Positions 1 through 5,553 are shown, numbered from the stretch's first letter. The stretch is DNA of 10,312 bases from Candidatus Parcubacteria bacterium (GCA_026395675.1 JAPLYF010000067.1:1-10312), one strand, 5' to 3'. Translations and numbers: made by a program. The notes: generated by a model from the sequence alone, not told the origin.

Positions 1-291
1 CGCGCGCAAGAGGTCAGCTATTCCCGCAGATTGGGCGGGGGAATTTATCCCAGATTCCATTTGTATATCAATTCTGTTGATCCATTGGTATTAAATCTGC
101 ATTTAGATCAAAAGCAGGCTTCTTATGAGGGTTATGCTAAACATAGTGGTGATTATGATTCGGATTTGGTGAAACAGGAGGCGAATGGAATATATAATTT
201 AATAATGCAGCAGGTTAATGAGGTTAGTGTGGTAAAAAAGGTTGATGAGGATGAAAAGAAAGGTTTCTTTTCTCGGTTATTTGGAAAATAA
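1..291 (+). CDS. 3' end of an unrecognised small conserved-type protein (5' truncated by window edge)
   Basis: Frame 1 is open from the first base to a TAA at 289-291, giving 96 visible residues; the true start lies outside the window. A TTG at 31 could serve as a start, but the frame is open upstream of it, so I read this as a partial gene. The visible part has a compact mixed segment with GGIYPRFHLYI, LHLDQKQASYEG and a histidine/aspartate-rich stretch (AKHSGDYDSD), then a helix rich in Q, N and V. A charged linker (VDEDEKK) and a short basic aromatic tail (GFFSRLFGK) close it. That tail is amphipathic and could contact membrane or a partner, which is a guess. I do not recognise the family with confidence; from memory it resembles small hypothetical proteins common in Parcubacteria. 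No clear terminator follows the stop. Confidence 0.75.
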   Translation, partial: RAQEVSYSRRLGGGIYPRFHLYINSVDPLVLNLHLDQKQASYEGYAKHSGDYDSDLVKQEANGIYNLIMQQVNEVSVVKKVDEDEKKGFFSRLFGK

Positions 292-306
292 AATTTTTTG
301 TAGTAA

Positions 307-312
307 TATAAT
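307..312 (+). promoter_or_regulatory. Possible -10 box upstream of rplI
   Basis: A perfect TATAAT lies here, about 90 bases before the rplI start. No good -35 is at the right distance: TTGGAA at 281-286 leaves a 20-base spacer. In AT-rich DNA such a hexamer can arise by chance. If it is real, transcription would start near 319 and the inverted repeat at 318-385 would lie in the rplI leader. Confidence 0.3.
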
Positions 313-317
313 TTTAT

Positions 318-385
318 AGTAAATTAAGGTGGCTAAGGTGGCTAAGCAAGGAAAGCTTACCCAGCTTAATTTACTTAGACACCTT
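318..385. repeat. Inverted repeats with alternative pairings in the rplI leader
   Basis: The arm at 318-332 (AGTAAATTAAGGTGG) is complementary to 361-375 (CCAGCTTAATTTACT) at 14 of 15 positions. A small inner hairpin pairs TAAGC (343-347) with GCTTA (355-359). The left side also holds a tandem 9-mer, AAGGTGGCT, at 326-334 and 335-343. Either copy plus its following bases could instead pair with CTTAGACACCTT (374-385) at 11 of 12 positions. The two foldings exclude each other. There is no T-run on the + side, so this is not a simple terminator. Confidence 0.65.
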
Positions 386-402
386 ATTTCTTATTAAAAA
401 AT

Positions 403-849
403 ATGAAAGTTATTTTAGTCAAAACCGTACCAAATTTAGGGCAAACAGGGGACATTCAAGAGGTTGCCGAAGGCTATGCCAGGAATTTTTTAATTCCGCA
501 AGGTTTGGTTAAGATTGCTTCTGAAAAGGCGCTAAAAGAGTTAGAAAGTTTAAAAGTTAAAAAGTTGAAAACAGTGGGAAATAAAGGAAAAAAGTTTAAA
601 GAACTGGCTAGAAAAATTAATAATATAAAAATAATTTTTAAAGTTAAAGCGGATGAAAAAAAGACCTTGTTTGGTTCGGTTAATGCGCAGAAAATTGCGG
701 AAGAATTAAAAAATCGCAATTATAATGTTGAACCAAAGTATATTAAACTTGATCAGCCCATTAAAACCTTGGGTTATTATGATGTTAATTTGGATTTTGG
801 CGCAGGGGTAACAGCAAAAATTGGACTAACGATTGTCAGAGAGGAGTAG
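403..849 (+). CDS. rplI: Large ribosomal subunit protein bL9
   Basis: The 148-residue product matches the usual length of bL9. The N-terminal 23S rRNA-binding domain (about residues 1-40) opens with MKVILVK and carries the family signature GYARNFLIPQGL at 24-35. A charged, lysine-rich helix (about 41-75) follows as the known long connecting helix. The C-terminal domain (about 77-148) contains LFGSVNAQKIAEEL and ends with an IGLTIVREE strand. The ATG at 403 is the only start that gives the canonical N terminus. It is preceded by AT-rich sequence with no Shine-Dalgarno. In bacteria bL9 sits at the base of the L1 stalk and helps keep frame during translation. It is often next to rpsR or dnaB; here it stands alone, with its own terminator overlapping the stop codon. 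Several CPR lineages lack bL9, so its presence limits the taxonomy. Confidence 0.96.
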   Translation: MKVILVKTVPNLGQTGDIQEVAEGYARNFLIPQGLVKIASEKALKELESLKVKKLKTVGNKGKKFKELARKINNIKIIFKVKADEKKTLFGSVNAQKIAEELKNRNYNVEPKYIKLDQPIKTLGYYDVNLDFGAGVTAKIGLTIVREE

Positions 850-863
850 TGTCCTCTTTTTTT
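840..863 (+). terminator. Intrinsic terminator overlapping the rplI stop codon
   Basis: A 6-bp perfect stem (AGAGGA at 840-845 with TCCTCT at 852-857) encloses a loop that contains the TAG stop. It is followed by an unbroken run of T to 863. The left arm is coding sequence for the last two Glu codons. Confidence 0.8.
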
Positions 864-951
864 GAAATAGGAAATAGGAAATAGGTAATAGGTAATAAGG
901 ATTTGAATATTTTTCCGTATTACTTGTTACTTATTACTTATTTCATTCAAT
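864..951. repeat. Heptamer-repeat inverted repeat between rplI and pyrG
   Basis: The left arm is five tandem 7-mers (GAAATAG three times, then GTAATAG and GTAATAA, 864-898). The right arm is TATTACT, TGTTACT, TATTACT, TATTTCA (918-945). The arms are reverse complements over about 30 bases with roughly six mismatches, most of which become G-U pairs in RNA. The right arm runs to within a few bases of the pyrG ATG at 952. Confidence 0.85.
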
Positions 952-2571
952 ATGAATCCCAAATTTATCTTTGTTGCTGGTGGCGTGATGTCAGGCGTGG
1001 GCAAAGGCGTATCCTGCGCATCCATTGGCAAGATTTTACAAAGCAAGGGCTATAAAGTGACAGCCATTAAAATTGATCCTTACATTAATGTTGATGCGGG
1101 CACCATGAATCCGACAGAACATGGCGAGGTTTTTGTGACTGATGATGGTGATGAGACAGATCAGGACATTGGCAATTATGAAAGATTTTTAGATCAGGAT
1201 ATTTTATCCACCAATTACATGACTACTGGCCGGGTTTATTTAAGCGTGATTCAACGCGAGAGAAATTTGGAATATGGCGGTAAGTGCGTGGAAGTTGTGC
1301 CTCATGTGCCAGAAGAAGTGATTAACCGCATTAAAAAAGCAACTGAATTGGCCAAAGCAGATTTTACCATTGTGGAAATTGGCGGCACTGTGGGCGAATA
1401 CCAAAACATATTGTTTTTGGAAGCAGTTCGTTTAATGCGCACAAAAATCCCTGATGATGTGATTGTAATTTTAGTCAGTTATTTTCCTATCCCTTCAAAA
1501 ATTGGCGAAATGAAAACTAAGCCCACCCAATATGCTGTCAGAACTTTAAACTCCGCTGGTATTTTCCCTGATTTTATTTTATGTCGCGCTGATGTGCCTT
1601 TGGATGAGGTGAGAAAAGAAAAATTAGCGACTTTTTGTAATATTCCCAAAGAGAATGCGATTTCTGCGCCAGATATTGATACGATTTACGAGGTCCCCCT
1701 TAATTTTGAAAAAGAAAAATTGGGAGACAAGATTTTGGAAAAATTTTGCTTAAAACCAAAAGGTAAGGACATGAAAGATTGGCGCGAATTAGTGGAGAAA
1801 ATCAAAAAGACCAAAGAAAAAGTGAATATTGGCATTGTAGGCAAGTATTTTGCGACTGGTGATTTTACTTTGGCTGATTCTTATATTTCTGTGATTGAGG
1901 CAATCAAGCATGCGTCCTGGGCCAATGATCGGCAGCCGGTTTTATGCTGGATTAATTCCGAGGAATTTGAAAAAGATCCAAATAAATTGTCTGAACTGAA
2001 AAAATACGACGGCATAATAGTACCGGGCGGTTTTGGCAGTCGGGGAGTCGAAGGAAAAATTTCAGCCATCAAATATTGCCGGGAAAATAATATACCTTAT
2101 TTTGGCTTATGTTATGGCATGCAACTGGCCACCATTGAATTTGCCAGGAACGTGGCTGGCTTGGCCAATGCCAATACGCCAGAAGTTGATGAGAAAACTC
2201 CCTACCCAGTTGTTCACACTATGGCAGATCAAGTTAGTAAAATTAAGGAAAAGAAAATGGGCGGGACAATGCGTTTGGGCGCTTATCCTTGCGTTTTAGC
2301 TAAGGATTCAGTTAGTTTTAAAGCTTATGGTCAAAAAGAAATTTCTGAACGCCACCGCCACCGCTATGAGTTTAATAATGAATATAGAAAACTTTTGGAA
2401 GAAAAGGGCTTGAGGATCGCTGGTACTTCGCCGGATAATAAATTGGTGGAAATTATTGAAGTGCCGAACCATAAATTTTTTGTGGGCACCCAGTTCCATC
2501 CGGAATTTAAATCCAGGCCTTTAAAGCCACATCCGCTTTTTAGGGAATTTATAAAGGCGGCGATAAGCTAG
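952..2571 (+). CDS. pyrG: CTP synthase (glutamine-hydrolysing)
   Basis: The enzyme makes CTP from UTP, ATP and glutamine in the cytoplasm. The product has 539 residues, the normal length. The N-terminal synthetase domain (about 1-270) has the P-loop-like GGVMSGVGKGV at 10-20 with Lys18, then IKIDPYINVDAGTMNP and the HGEVFVTDDG block. The class I glutamine amidotransferase domain (about 290-539) shows the oxyanion strand PGGFGSRG, the nucleophile Cys387 in FGLCYGMQ, and His516 and Glu518 in GTQFHPEF. The triad is therefore complete. FVAGGVMSG replaces the more usual FVTGGVVSS, a mild variation. The ATG at 952 gives the canonical start (MNPKFIFVAGG) and lacks a Shine-Dalgarno; a heptamer-repeat hairpin ends just before it. 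The next gene begins 7 bases after the stop, so the two are probably co-transcribed. Confidence 0.98.
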   Translation: MNPKFIFVAGGVMSGVGKGVSCASIGKILQSKGYKVTAIKIDPYINVDAGTMNPTEHGEVFVTDDGDETDQDIGNYERFLDQDILSTNYMTTGRVYLSVIQRERNLEYGGKCVEVVPHVPEEVINRIKKATELAKADFTIVEIGGTVGEYQNILFLEAVRLMRTKIPDDVIVILVSYFPIPSKIGEMKTKPTQYAVRTLNSAGIFPDFILCRADVPLDEVRKEKLATFCNIPKENAISAPDIDTIYEVPLNFEKEKLGDKILEKFCLKPKGKDMKDWRELVEKIKKTKEKVNIGIVGKYFATGDFTLADSYISVIEAIKHASWANDRQPVLCWINSEEFEKDPNKLSELKKYDGIIVPGGFGSRGVEGKISAIKYCRENNIPYFGLCYGMQLATIEFARNVAGLANANTPEVDEKTPYPVVHTMADQVSKIKEKKMGGTMRLGAYPCVLAKDSVSFKAYGQKEISERHRHRYEFNNEYRKLLEEKGLRIAGTSPDNKLVEIIEVPNHKFFVGTQFHPEFKSRPLKPHPLFREFIKAAIS

Positions 2572-2578
2572 ATAATTT

Positions 2579-2971
2579 ATGCCTGAAAAATTCGGAGAAC
2601 AAAGTGAAACAAAAAAAATCAAAGATTTAAAAGAATATTTAAAAAATAATTCCAAGCTATTAGTTGAGAATCAAGATATTGATAAAATTTATAAAAAAAT
2701 TTTAGGCGAGATGAAAGCAAGTACTACTTATTATGATACAGAAAATATTAAAGTGAACCTTGATGGTTATAATTTGGTTTTTACGGATAAAGAAGGTAAT
2801 TTATTGCACTCCTTTGTGGCGCCAGAATCAATTTTATCTTTATCTAAAGCTGGGAAAATAGGGGAAAGAAAAGAACTGGAAAACGAGCTAGAAAATTCGG
2901 GTTATACTATTGATGATTCTGAGGAATTTAGGGTAGCAATAAGAAAACTTCTGAGAAAAAAGAGTAAATAG
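2579..2971 (+). CDS. Unrecognised 130-residue cytoplasmic protein in the pyrG transcript
   Basis: I do not recognise this family. The product is highly charged and soluble, with no signal peptide or membrane segment. Residues 1-48 are lysine/glutamate-rich and helical (KKIKDLKEYLKNN, DKIYKKILGEM). Residues about 57-82 look like a small beta sheet (IKVNLDGYNLVFTDKEGNL). Residues about 92-130 are again helical and end in a very basic tail (IRKLLRKKSK) that could bind nucleic acid, which is speculation. It begins 7 bases after the pyrG stop and ends 4 bases before the methyltransferase start, so it is probably expressed with both. The tight spacing and even amino acid composition support a real gene, but nothing seen gives a function. 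No cysteine cluster or catalytic motif is visible. Confidence 0.75.
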   Translation: MPEKFGEQSETKKIKDLKEYLKNNSKLLVENQDIDKIYKKILGEMKASTTYYDTENIKVNLDGYNLVFTDKEGNLLHSFVAPESILSLSKAGKIGERKELENELENSGYTIDDSEEFRVAIRKLLRKKSK

Positions 2972-2975
2972 GAAT

Positions 2976-3656
2976 ATGAAATTAAATAATTTGCATTTTA
3001 ATAACCAAGATTTTAAAGTATATACTCGCAGTCAGGCAGATAAAAGTATTATGAAAGAAATTTTTGAATTGCGAGAATATAAAGAAGTTGAAACAATTAT
3101 CAAGTCAGCCAAAGAGACGATCATTGATGCCGGGGCGCAAGCTGGCTTTTTTGTTTTGTACTGCCGGGCTTTAAATCCTGAAGTTAAAATTTTAGCCATT
3201 GAACCCGACGAAGATAATTTAGAATTATTAAATCAGCATTTGGAAATTAATAATCTGAAAAATATTGAAGTAATGCCGGCAGCTTTGGCCGCGAAAAGTG
3301 GATTGCGGGATTTTTTTATTTCGAGTGATAGTCATAACCATAGTTTATTTAGGGTTCTGGTGCCGAAAATTAATAAGAATGCCAAAGTTAAAACTTATTC
3401 CCTTGATGATCTATTAAAGGAACAGGGAATTGAGAAAGTTGCTTTATTGAAATTAGATATTGAAGGCGCTGAATATGAAGTGCTGGGAAATTTTACTTAC
3501 TGGGAGAAGATAAAAAATATTGCTTTGGAATATCATGATTTTGGGGATTTAAAGCATCAAGAATTAGAAAAGATATTAGTGGAAAATGGTTTTAAAGTTA
3601 AAAGCAGAAGTTCAAAATTTGATAGGAATTTGGGATTTATTTTTGCGGTGAAATAA
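2976..3656 (+). CDS. FkbM-type SAM-dependent methyltransferase
   Basis: The 226-residue product has the class I methyltransferase fold signature of the FkbM family. Motif I is IIDAGAQAGFF (49-59, Asp51), where DVGANIGFF is more common. Motif II is AIEPDEDNLELL (74-85), with Glu76 placed to bind the ribose of SAM. KLDIEGAEYEVL (159-170) is the hallmark FkbM LKxDxEGAE block. A C-terminal strand pair ends in NLGFIFAVK. Known members O-methylate macrolides, sugars or glycans; the substrate here cannot be read from sequence. It starts 4 bases after the preceding stop (AGGA lies just upstream, a weak ribosome site) and is probably the last gene of the pyrG transcript, closed by the terminator at 3655-3743. 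Its last 22 codons recur, altered, at 4274-4342. Confidence 0.88.
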   Translation: MKLNNLHFNNQDFKVYTRSQADKSIMKEIFELREYKEVETIIKSAKETIIDAGAQAGFFVLYCRALNPEVKILAIEPDEDNLELLNQHLEINNLKNIEVMPAALAAKSGLRDFFISSDSHNHSLFRVLVPKINKNAKVKTYSLDDLLKEQGIEKVALLKLDIEGAEYEVLGNFTYWEKIKNIALEYHDFGDLKHQELEKILVENGFKVKSRSSKFDRNLGFIFAVK

Positions 3657-3743
3657 AAAAATTGGTTTAGGCGCGGAATTCAGACTTTAGTCTTTTAAAT
3701 TAAAACTCTAAAGAGTGAACTCCGACAGAAAACCAATTTTTTT
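3655..3743. terminator. Bidirectional terminator between convergent genes, with a palindrome in its loop
   Basis: The outer stem is a perfect 14-bp inverted repeat: seven A then TTGGTTT at 3655-3668, and AAACCAA then seven T at 3730-3743. It therefore gives a T-run on both strands. It lies after the fkbM stop (+) and the stop of the membrane protein gene (-), which converge here. The loop is filled by a separate imperfect palindrome (3674-3724). Confidence 0.82.
3674..3724. repeat. Nested imperfect palindrome, copy A
   Basis: The 23-base arms at 3674-3696 and 3702-3724 are reverse complements at about 18 of 23 positions. It begins CGGAATTC and contains AGACTTTAGTCT (3682-3693). The same architecture and the AGACTTTAGTCT core recur in copy B at 4361-4411, also within a terminator loop. 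Confidence 0.75.
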
Positions 3744-3758
3744 ATTTGAGAAATTTTT

Positions 3759-4229
3759 TTACGATTGTATTTGTGTTTCAGGCGTGGCTTGAGACATGGA
3801 AAAATACTTTTTACTAAAAATGTAGAATAAGATGACTGAAACAACCAAACTAAGAATGTTGATTATTATTTGTGTCGATTGCATTCCCCCCTTGCTGATA
3901 GCGTAAATAAGATACAAAGTCGGAATTATAGCTCTGTAAATGGTTGATAAATTTATAACCGCATTAGGATCGGTTATAATATACCCACCTTTAAGGACAC
4001 TAGCAGAATATTTTACACCATACCAGATTCCTAATGGTGTCAAGATAAGACTTGCAATTATTAATGTTAAAATAGCTGCAGTTGAATTAGCTGTGCCCGC
4101 AAAAATAATAAATACTGGCATTATAATTACGCTGCCAATTAAGGCCACAAATCCAGGCATGATAAATCCACCAATTAAATAGTGGAGTAAGGCAATGAAC
4201 CAATTGGCTGCTTTTTTGGGAATTCGCAT
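3759..4229 (-). CDS. Unrecognised four-helix integral membrane protein
   Basis: The 156-residue product starts MRIPKKAANW, a basic N terminus likely to stay in the cytoplasm. It has four hydrophobic segments: about 23-46, 50-73, 98-112 and 119-138. A polar loop (74-97, SASVLKGGYIITDPNAVINLS) separates the two helical hairpins. A polar Gln/Ser-rich tail (SMSQATPETQIQS) ends it. No catalytic motif is visible and I cannot name a family. The gene converges on fkbM and shares its terminator. An extended -10 box (TGATATAAT on the minus strand, 4268-4260) lies about 30 bases upstream of the ATG. That promoter lies over the start of the fkbM relic, which suggests this gene arrived in, or was rearranged into, a tandem fkbM locus. 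Confidence 0.75.
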   Translation of the reverse strand: MRIPKKAANWFIALLHYLIGGFIMPGFVALIGSVIIMPVFIIFAGTANSTAAILTLIIASLILTPLGIWYGVKYSASVLKGGYIITDPNAVINLSTIYRAIIPTLYLIYAISKGGMQSTQIIINILSLVVSVILFYIFSKKYFSMSQATPETQIQS

Positions 4230-4259
4230 AAATTTTTATTATTAATTAAATACACTAAG

Positions 4260-4288
4260 ATTATATCACAAAAAGTTTTAAAGTTAAA
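4260..4288 (-). promoter_or_regulatory. Extended -10 promoter for the minus-strand membrane protein gene
   Basis: On the minus strand, TGA directly precedes TATAAT (4265-4260), an extended -10 match. A weak -35, TTTAAC (4288-4283), is 17 bases upstream. The start codon at 4229 follows about 30 bases downstream. Confidence 0.5.
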
Positions 4289-4342
4289 GTCAAAAGTTTG
4301 AAATTTGAGAAGAATTTGGGATTTATTTTTGGGGTAAAATAA
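4274..4342 (+). pseudogene. Relic of a second fkbM 3' end
   Basis: Read in the frame ending in TAA at 4340-4342, this stretch encodes SFKVKVKSLKFEKNLGFIFG then VK. The end of the intact methyltransferase reads GFKVKSRSSKFDRNLGFIFA then VK. By hand alignment about 57 of 66 bases agree over the last 22 codons, and the stop is conserved. An in-frame stop at 4256-4258 and the lack of the SAM-binding and LDIEGAE blocks show that only the tail remains. It is most simply a deleted paralogue from a tandem duplication. The distance from stop to the following GGAAT of the nested palindrome is the same at both places (19 bases). Confidence 0.8.
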
Positions 4343-4428
4343 AAATCAGCCTCGAGAAATGGAATGATAGACTTTAGTCTGTTACAGTAACACACTGAAG
4401 TGTGTCATTCCGGAATAGGCTGATTTTT
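4341..4428. terminator. Terminator of rpmA (minus), with a palindrome in its loop
   Basis: The outer stem is a perfect 12-bp inverted repeat: AAAAATCAGCCT at 4341-4352 with AGGCTGATTTTT at 4417-4428. T-runs follow on both strands. It begins 12 bases past the rpmA stop on the minus strand; on the + strand it follows the fkbM relic. The loop holds palindrome copy B. Confidence 0.8.
4361..4411. repeat. Nested imperfect palindrome, copy B
   Basis: The 25-base arms at 4361-4385 and 4387-4411 are reverse complements at about 21 of 25 positions, with a single-base centre. It starts GGAATGAT and shares AGACTTTAGTCT (4369-4380) with copy A at 3674-3724. The outer terminator stems of the two sites have unrelated sequences. 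Confidence 0.78.
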
Positions 4429-4439
4429 TATTTAGGAGA

Positions 4440-4724
4440 TTATTTTGTTGCTGGAAGAACATGGACAAATTTGGTTTTAACCAGATGGCCATTGAATTTT
4501 TTTACTTTTTTTTCAGTAAACTTAATAATGCCATTGGCAATAGCAAATAAAGTATAATCTTTGCCCACCATGACATTTTGCCCCGCCCTGATTTTAGATC
4601 CTCTTTGGCGCACAATAATATTGCCGGCTTTGACTTTCTGGCCACCATAAAGCTTGACGCCTAATCTTTGGCCTTGTGAATCGCGGCCTAAGGCTGTGGA
4701 GCCGCCTGCTTTTTTATGTGACAT
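4440..4724 (-). CDS. rpmA: Large ribosomal subunit protein bL27
   Basis: The 94-residue product has the family N terminus MSHKKAGGSTALGRDSQGQR and the beta-rich core LGVKLYGGQKVKAGNIIVRQ, then VGKDYTLFAIANGIIKF. The flexible N terminus of bL27 reaches towards the peptidyl transferase centre. There is no Firmicutes-type cleavable N-terminal extension. rpmA usually follows rplU (L21); no rplU is adjacent here, and the gene has its own strong promoter (4766-4794) and terminator (4341-4428), so it appears to be a single-gene unit. The leader of about 35 bases carries a heptamer array and no Shine-Dalgarno. The ATG at 4724 gives the expected processed-type N terminus. Confidence 0.96.
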   Translation of the reverse strand: MSHKKAGGSTALGRDSQGQRLGVKLYGGQKVKAGNIIVRQRGSKIRAGQNVMVGKDYTLFAIANGIIKFTEKKVKKFNGHLVKTKFVHVLPATK

Positions 4725-4735
4725 ATTGTTCTAAT

Positions 4736-4763
4736 TATGAATTATGAGATATGAATTATGAAA
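4736..4763. repeat. Heptamer array in the rpmA leader
   Basis: Four tandem 7-mers: TATGAAT, TATGAGA, TATGAAT, TATGAAA. They fill the space between the rpmA -10 box and start codon. Unlike the other long arrays, no complementary arm is seen. Confidence 0.8.
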
Positions 4764-4765
4764 TT

Positions 4766-4794
4766 ATTTTAGCAAAGGATTTAAAGTTTGTCAA
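4766..4794 (-). promoter_or_regulatory. Sigma-70-type promoter of rpmA
   Basis: On the minus strand a perfect TTGACA (4794-4789) is followed by a 17-base spacer and TAAAAT (4771-4766). TGC directly precedes the -10 box (extended -10). The rpmA start is about 41 bases downstream of the -10. Confidence 0.8.
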
Positions 4795-4805
4795 CTAGGG
4801 GCTTG

Positions 4806-4893
4806 ACCATCCTTCGCTTCTGCCTACGCTACTTCCTACGCTAAAGCTTCGGAAGTCAGGAAAGCTACGGCAGACAGGAAAGCTACGGATGGT
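4806..4893. repeat. Composite 88-bp palindromic element between divergent promoters
   Basis: Nested complementary pieces are ACCATCC (4806-4812) with GGATGGT (4887-4893), TCTGCC (4819-4824) with GGCAGA (4869-4874), and ACTTCC (4831-4836) with GGAAGT (4851-4856). Direct repeats are superimposed: CCTACGCT at 4823-4830 and 4835-4842, and CAGGAAAGCTACGG at 4857-4870 and 4875-4888. It is GC-richer than its surroundings and ends one base before the -35 of the ISC promoter. Confidence 0.82.
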
Positions 4894-4894
4894 A

Positions 4895-4922
4895 TTGACT
4901 TGGGGAAAAAATCTGGTATAAT
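4895..4922 (+). promoter_or_regulatory. Strong promoter of the ISC operon
   Basis: TTGACT (4895-4900), a 16-base spacer and a perfect TATAAT (4917-4922), with TGG before it as an extended -10. Transcription would start near 4929, inside the palindromic operator that follows, leaving a leader of about 155 bases before the GTG at 5085. Confidence 0.82.
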
Positions 4923-4926
4923 GTAA

Positions 4927-4949
4927 ATACCGACTAAATTGGTTGGTAT
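4927..4949. promoter_or_regulatory. Candidate IscR-like operator
   Basis: A 23-base palindrome with half-sites ATACCGACT (4927-4935) and GGTTGGTAT (4941-4949) around AAATT; 9 of 11 arm positions pair. It resembles the E. coli IscR type 1 site, whose left half is ATASYYGACT and whose centre is RWWWY. Each half here is one base shorter. It starts 4 bases after the -10 box, a position suited to repression by the Rrf2 protein encoded downstream. Confidence 0.6.
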
Positions 4950-5084
4950 TACTACAGATTACAGATTTTTACTAATATACTAATAATTCGTATATTCGTA
5001 CAGATTAGTAATTTCGTAGGAAGTTATCGTGGAATATCAAATTATCTTTAAAAATAAGCATAAATATTAATCAATACTAAAGCC
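4950..5084 (+). other. Long leader of the ISC operon with short repeats and a hairpin
   Basis: This stretch has no gene. ACAGATT occurs at 4954-4960, 4961-4967 and 5000-5006. TTACTAAT (4969-4976) is complementary to ATTAGTAA (5004-5011), and inside it AATATAC (4974-4980) can pair with GTATATT (4990-4996). The last 70 bases are AT-rich with no visible structure and no Shine-Dalgarno before the GTG. I see no known riboswitch. Confidence 0.55.
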
Positions 5085-5480
5085 GTGAAGTTTAGTACTA
5101 AATCAGAATATGGGTTAAGGGCTTTAATTTCTTTAGCTAAGCATCAGAAAGAACAGCCCTTTTCATTGGCCAAGATTGCCAAGGAACAAAAGATTTCCTT
5201 GGCTTATTTGGAGCGTTTATTTGCCAAATTAAAAAAGGCGAATTTGGTTAAAAGTGCCAAGGGAATGAAGGGCGGTTATAGTTTAGCCAAGCCGGTTAGT
5301 AAAATTTCAGTCAAAGAAATTCTAATTGCTTTGGAAGGTAAATTGTCACCCTATATTTGTTCTGATCTGAATAATATATGCAAAGTAAGTTTTTGCTCGG
5401 TTAAAGTTGTTTGGCAAAAGCTGGAAAATTCCATGAATAAGACGCTGGAATCAATAAAATTGTCCGATTTAATAAAATGA
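5085..5480 (+). CDS. Rrf2-family (IscR-like) iron-sulfur-sensing repressor
   Basis: The 131-residue product starts MKFSTKSEYGLRALISLAKH, the classic Rrf2 N terminus, which supports the GTG start at 5085. A winged helix-turn-helix covers about residues 27-70 (SLAKIAKEQKIS, YLERLFAKLKKANLVKS, then the wing KGMKGGYSLAKP). Three cysteines, Cys92, Cys99 and Cys104, fall almost exactly where E. coli IscR has its cluster ligands (92, 98, 104). Residue 107 is Lys, not the IscR cluster-ligand His. In IscR a [2Fe-2S] cluster permits repression of the isc operon at type 1 sites. By analogy this protein should shut its own operon when clusters are plentiful. It is the first gene, and an IscR-like palindrome overlaps the presumed start of transcription. 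NsrR-type NO sensing through the same cysteines is the main alternative. Confidence 0.88.
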   Translation: MKFSTKSEYGLRALISLAKHQKEQPFSLAKIAKEQKISLAYLERLFAKLKKANLVKSAKGMKGGYSLAKPVSKISVKEILIALEGKLSPYICSDLNNICKVSFCSVKVVWQKLENSMNKTLESIKLSDLIK

Positions 5481-5548
5481 GATTTAAGATGTAAGATTTA
5501 AGATATAAGTAAGCTTAAATCTTAGTTCCTAAATCTTAAATCTAATTA
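5480..5548. repeat. Heptamer-repeat inverted repeat between the Rrf2 gene and iscU
   Basis: The left arm is AGATTTA, AGATGTA, AGATTTA, AGATATA (5480-5507). The right arm is CTTAAAT, CTTAGTT, CCTAAAT, CTTAAAT, CTAATTA (5514-5548). The arms fold on each other over about 28 bases with a short loop. It overlaps the last base of the TGA stop and ends 5 bases before the iscU ATG. The same units recur at 8641-8716. Confidence 0.87.
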
Positions 5549-5553
5549 AAAAT

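Noticed and set aside
474..719. Open frame on the minus strand inside rplI
   Set aside because: It lies wholly opposite a well-supported bL9 gene, and its hydrophobic, phenylalanine-rich product is typical of antisense to lysine-rich coding sequence.
2033..2299. Open frame on the + strand within pyrG
   Set aside because: It overlaps the amidotransferase domain of pyrG in another frame; pyrG is intact with its full catalytic triad.
3940..4182. Open frame on the + strand opposite the membrane protein gene
   Set aside because: The minus-strand frame is longer, has clear membrane segments, a promoter and a shared terminator; the + frame has none of these.
3759..4229. Insertion sequence carrying the membrane protein gene between the two fkbM tails
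   Set aside because: No transposase, target-site duplication or terminal inverted repeats flank the gene; the inverted repeats on either side are terminators with different stems.
4806..5011. CRISPR array or tRNA in the long gene-free stretch
   Set aside because: The repeats are too short and irregularly spaced, without unique spacers of constant length, and no cloverleaf or anticodon arm can be built.
5085..5480. Recoded TGA (alternative genetic code)
   Set aside because: TGA ends the Rrf2 gene at the expected place and no CDS contains an in-frame TGA, so the standard bacterial code fits.
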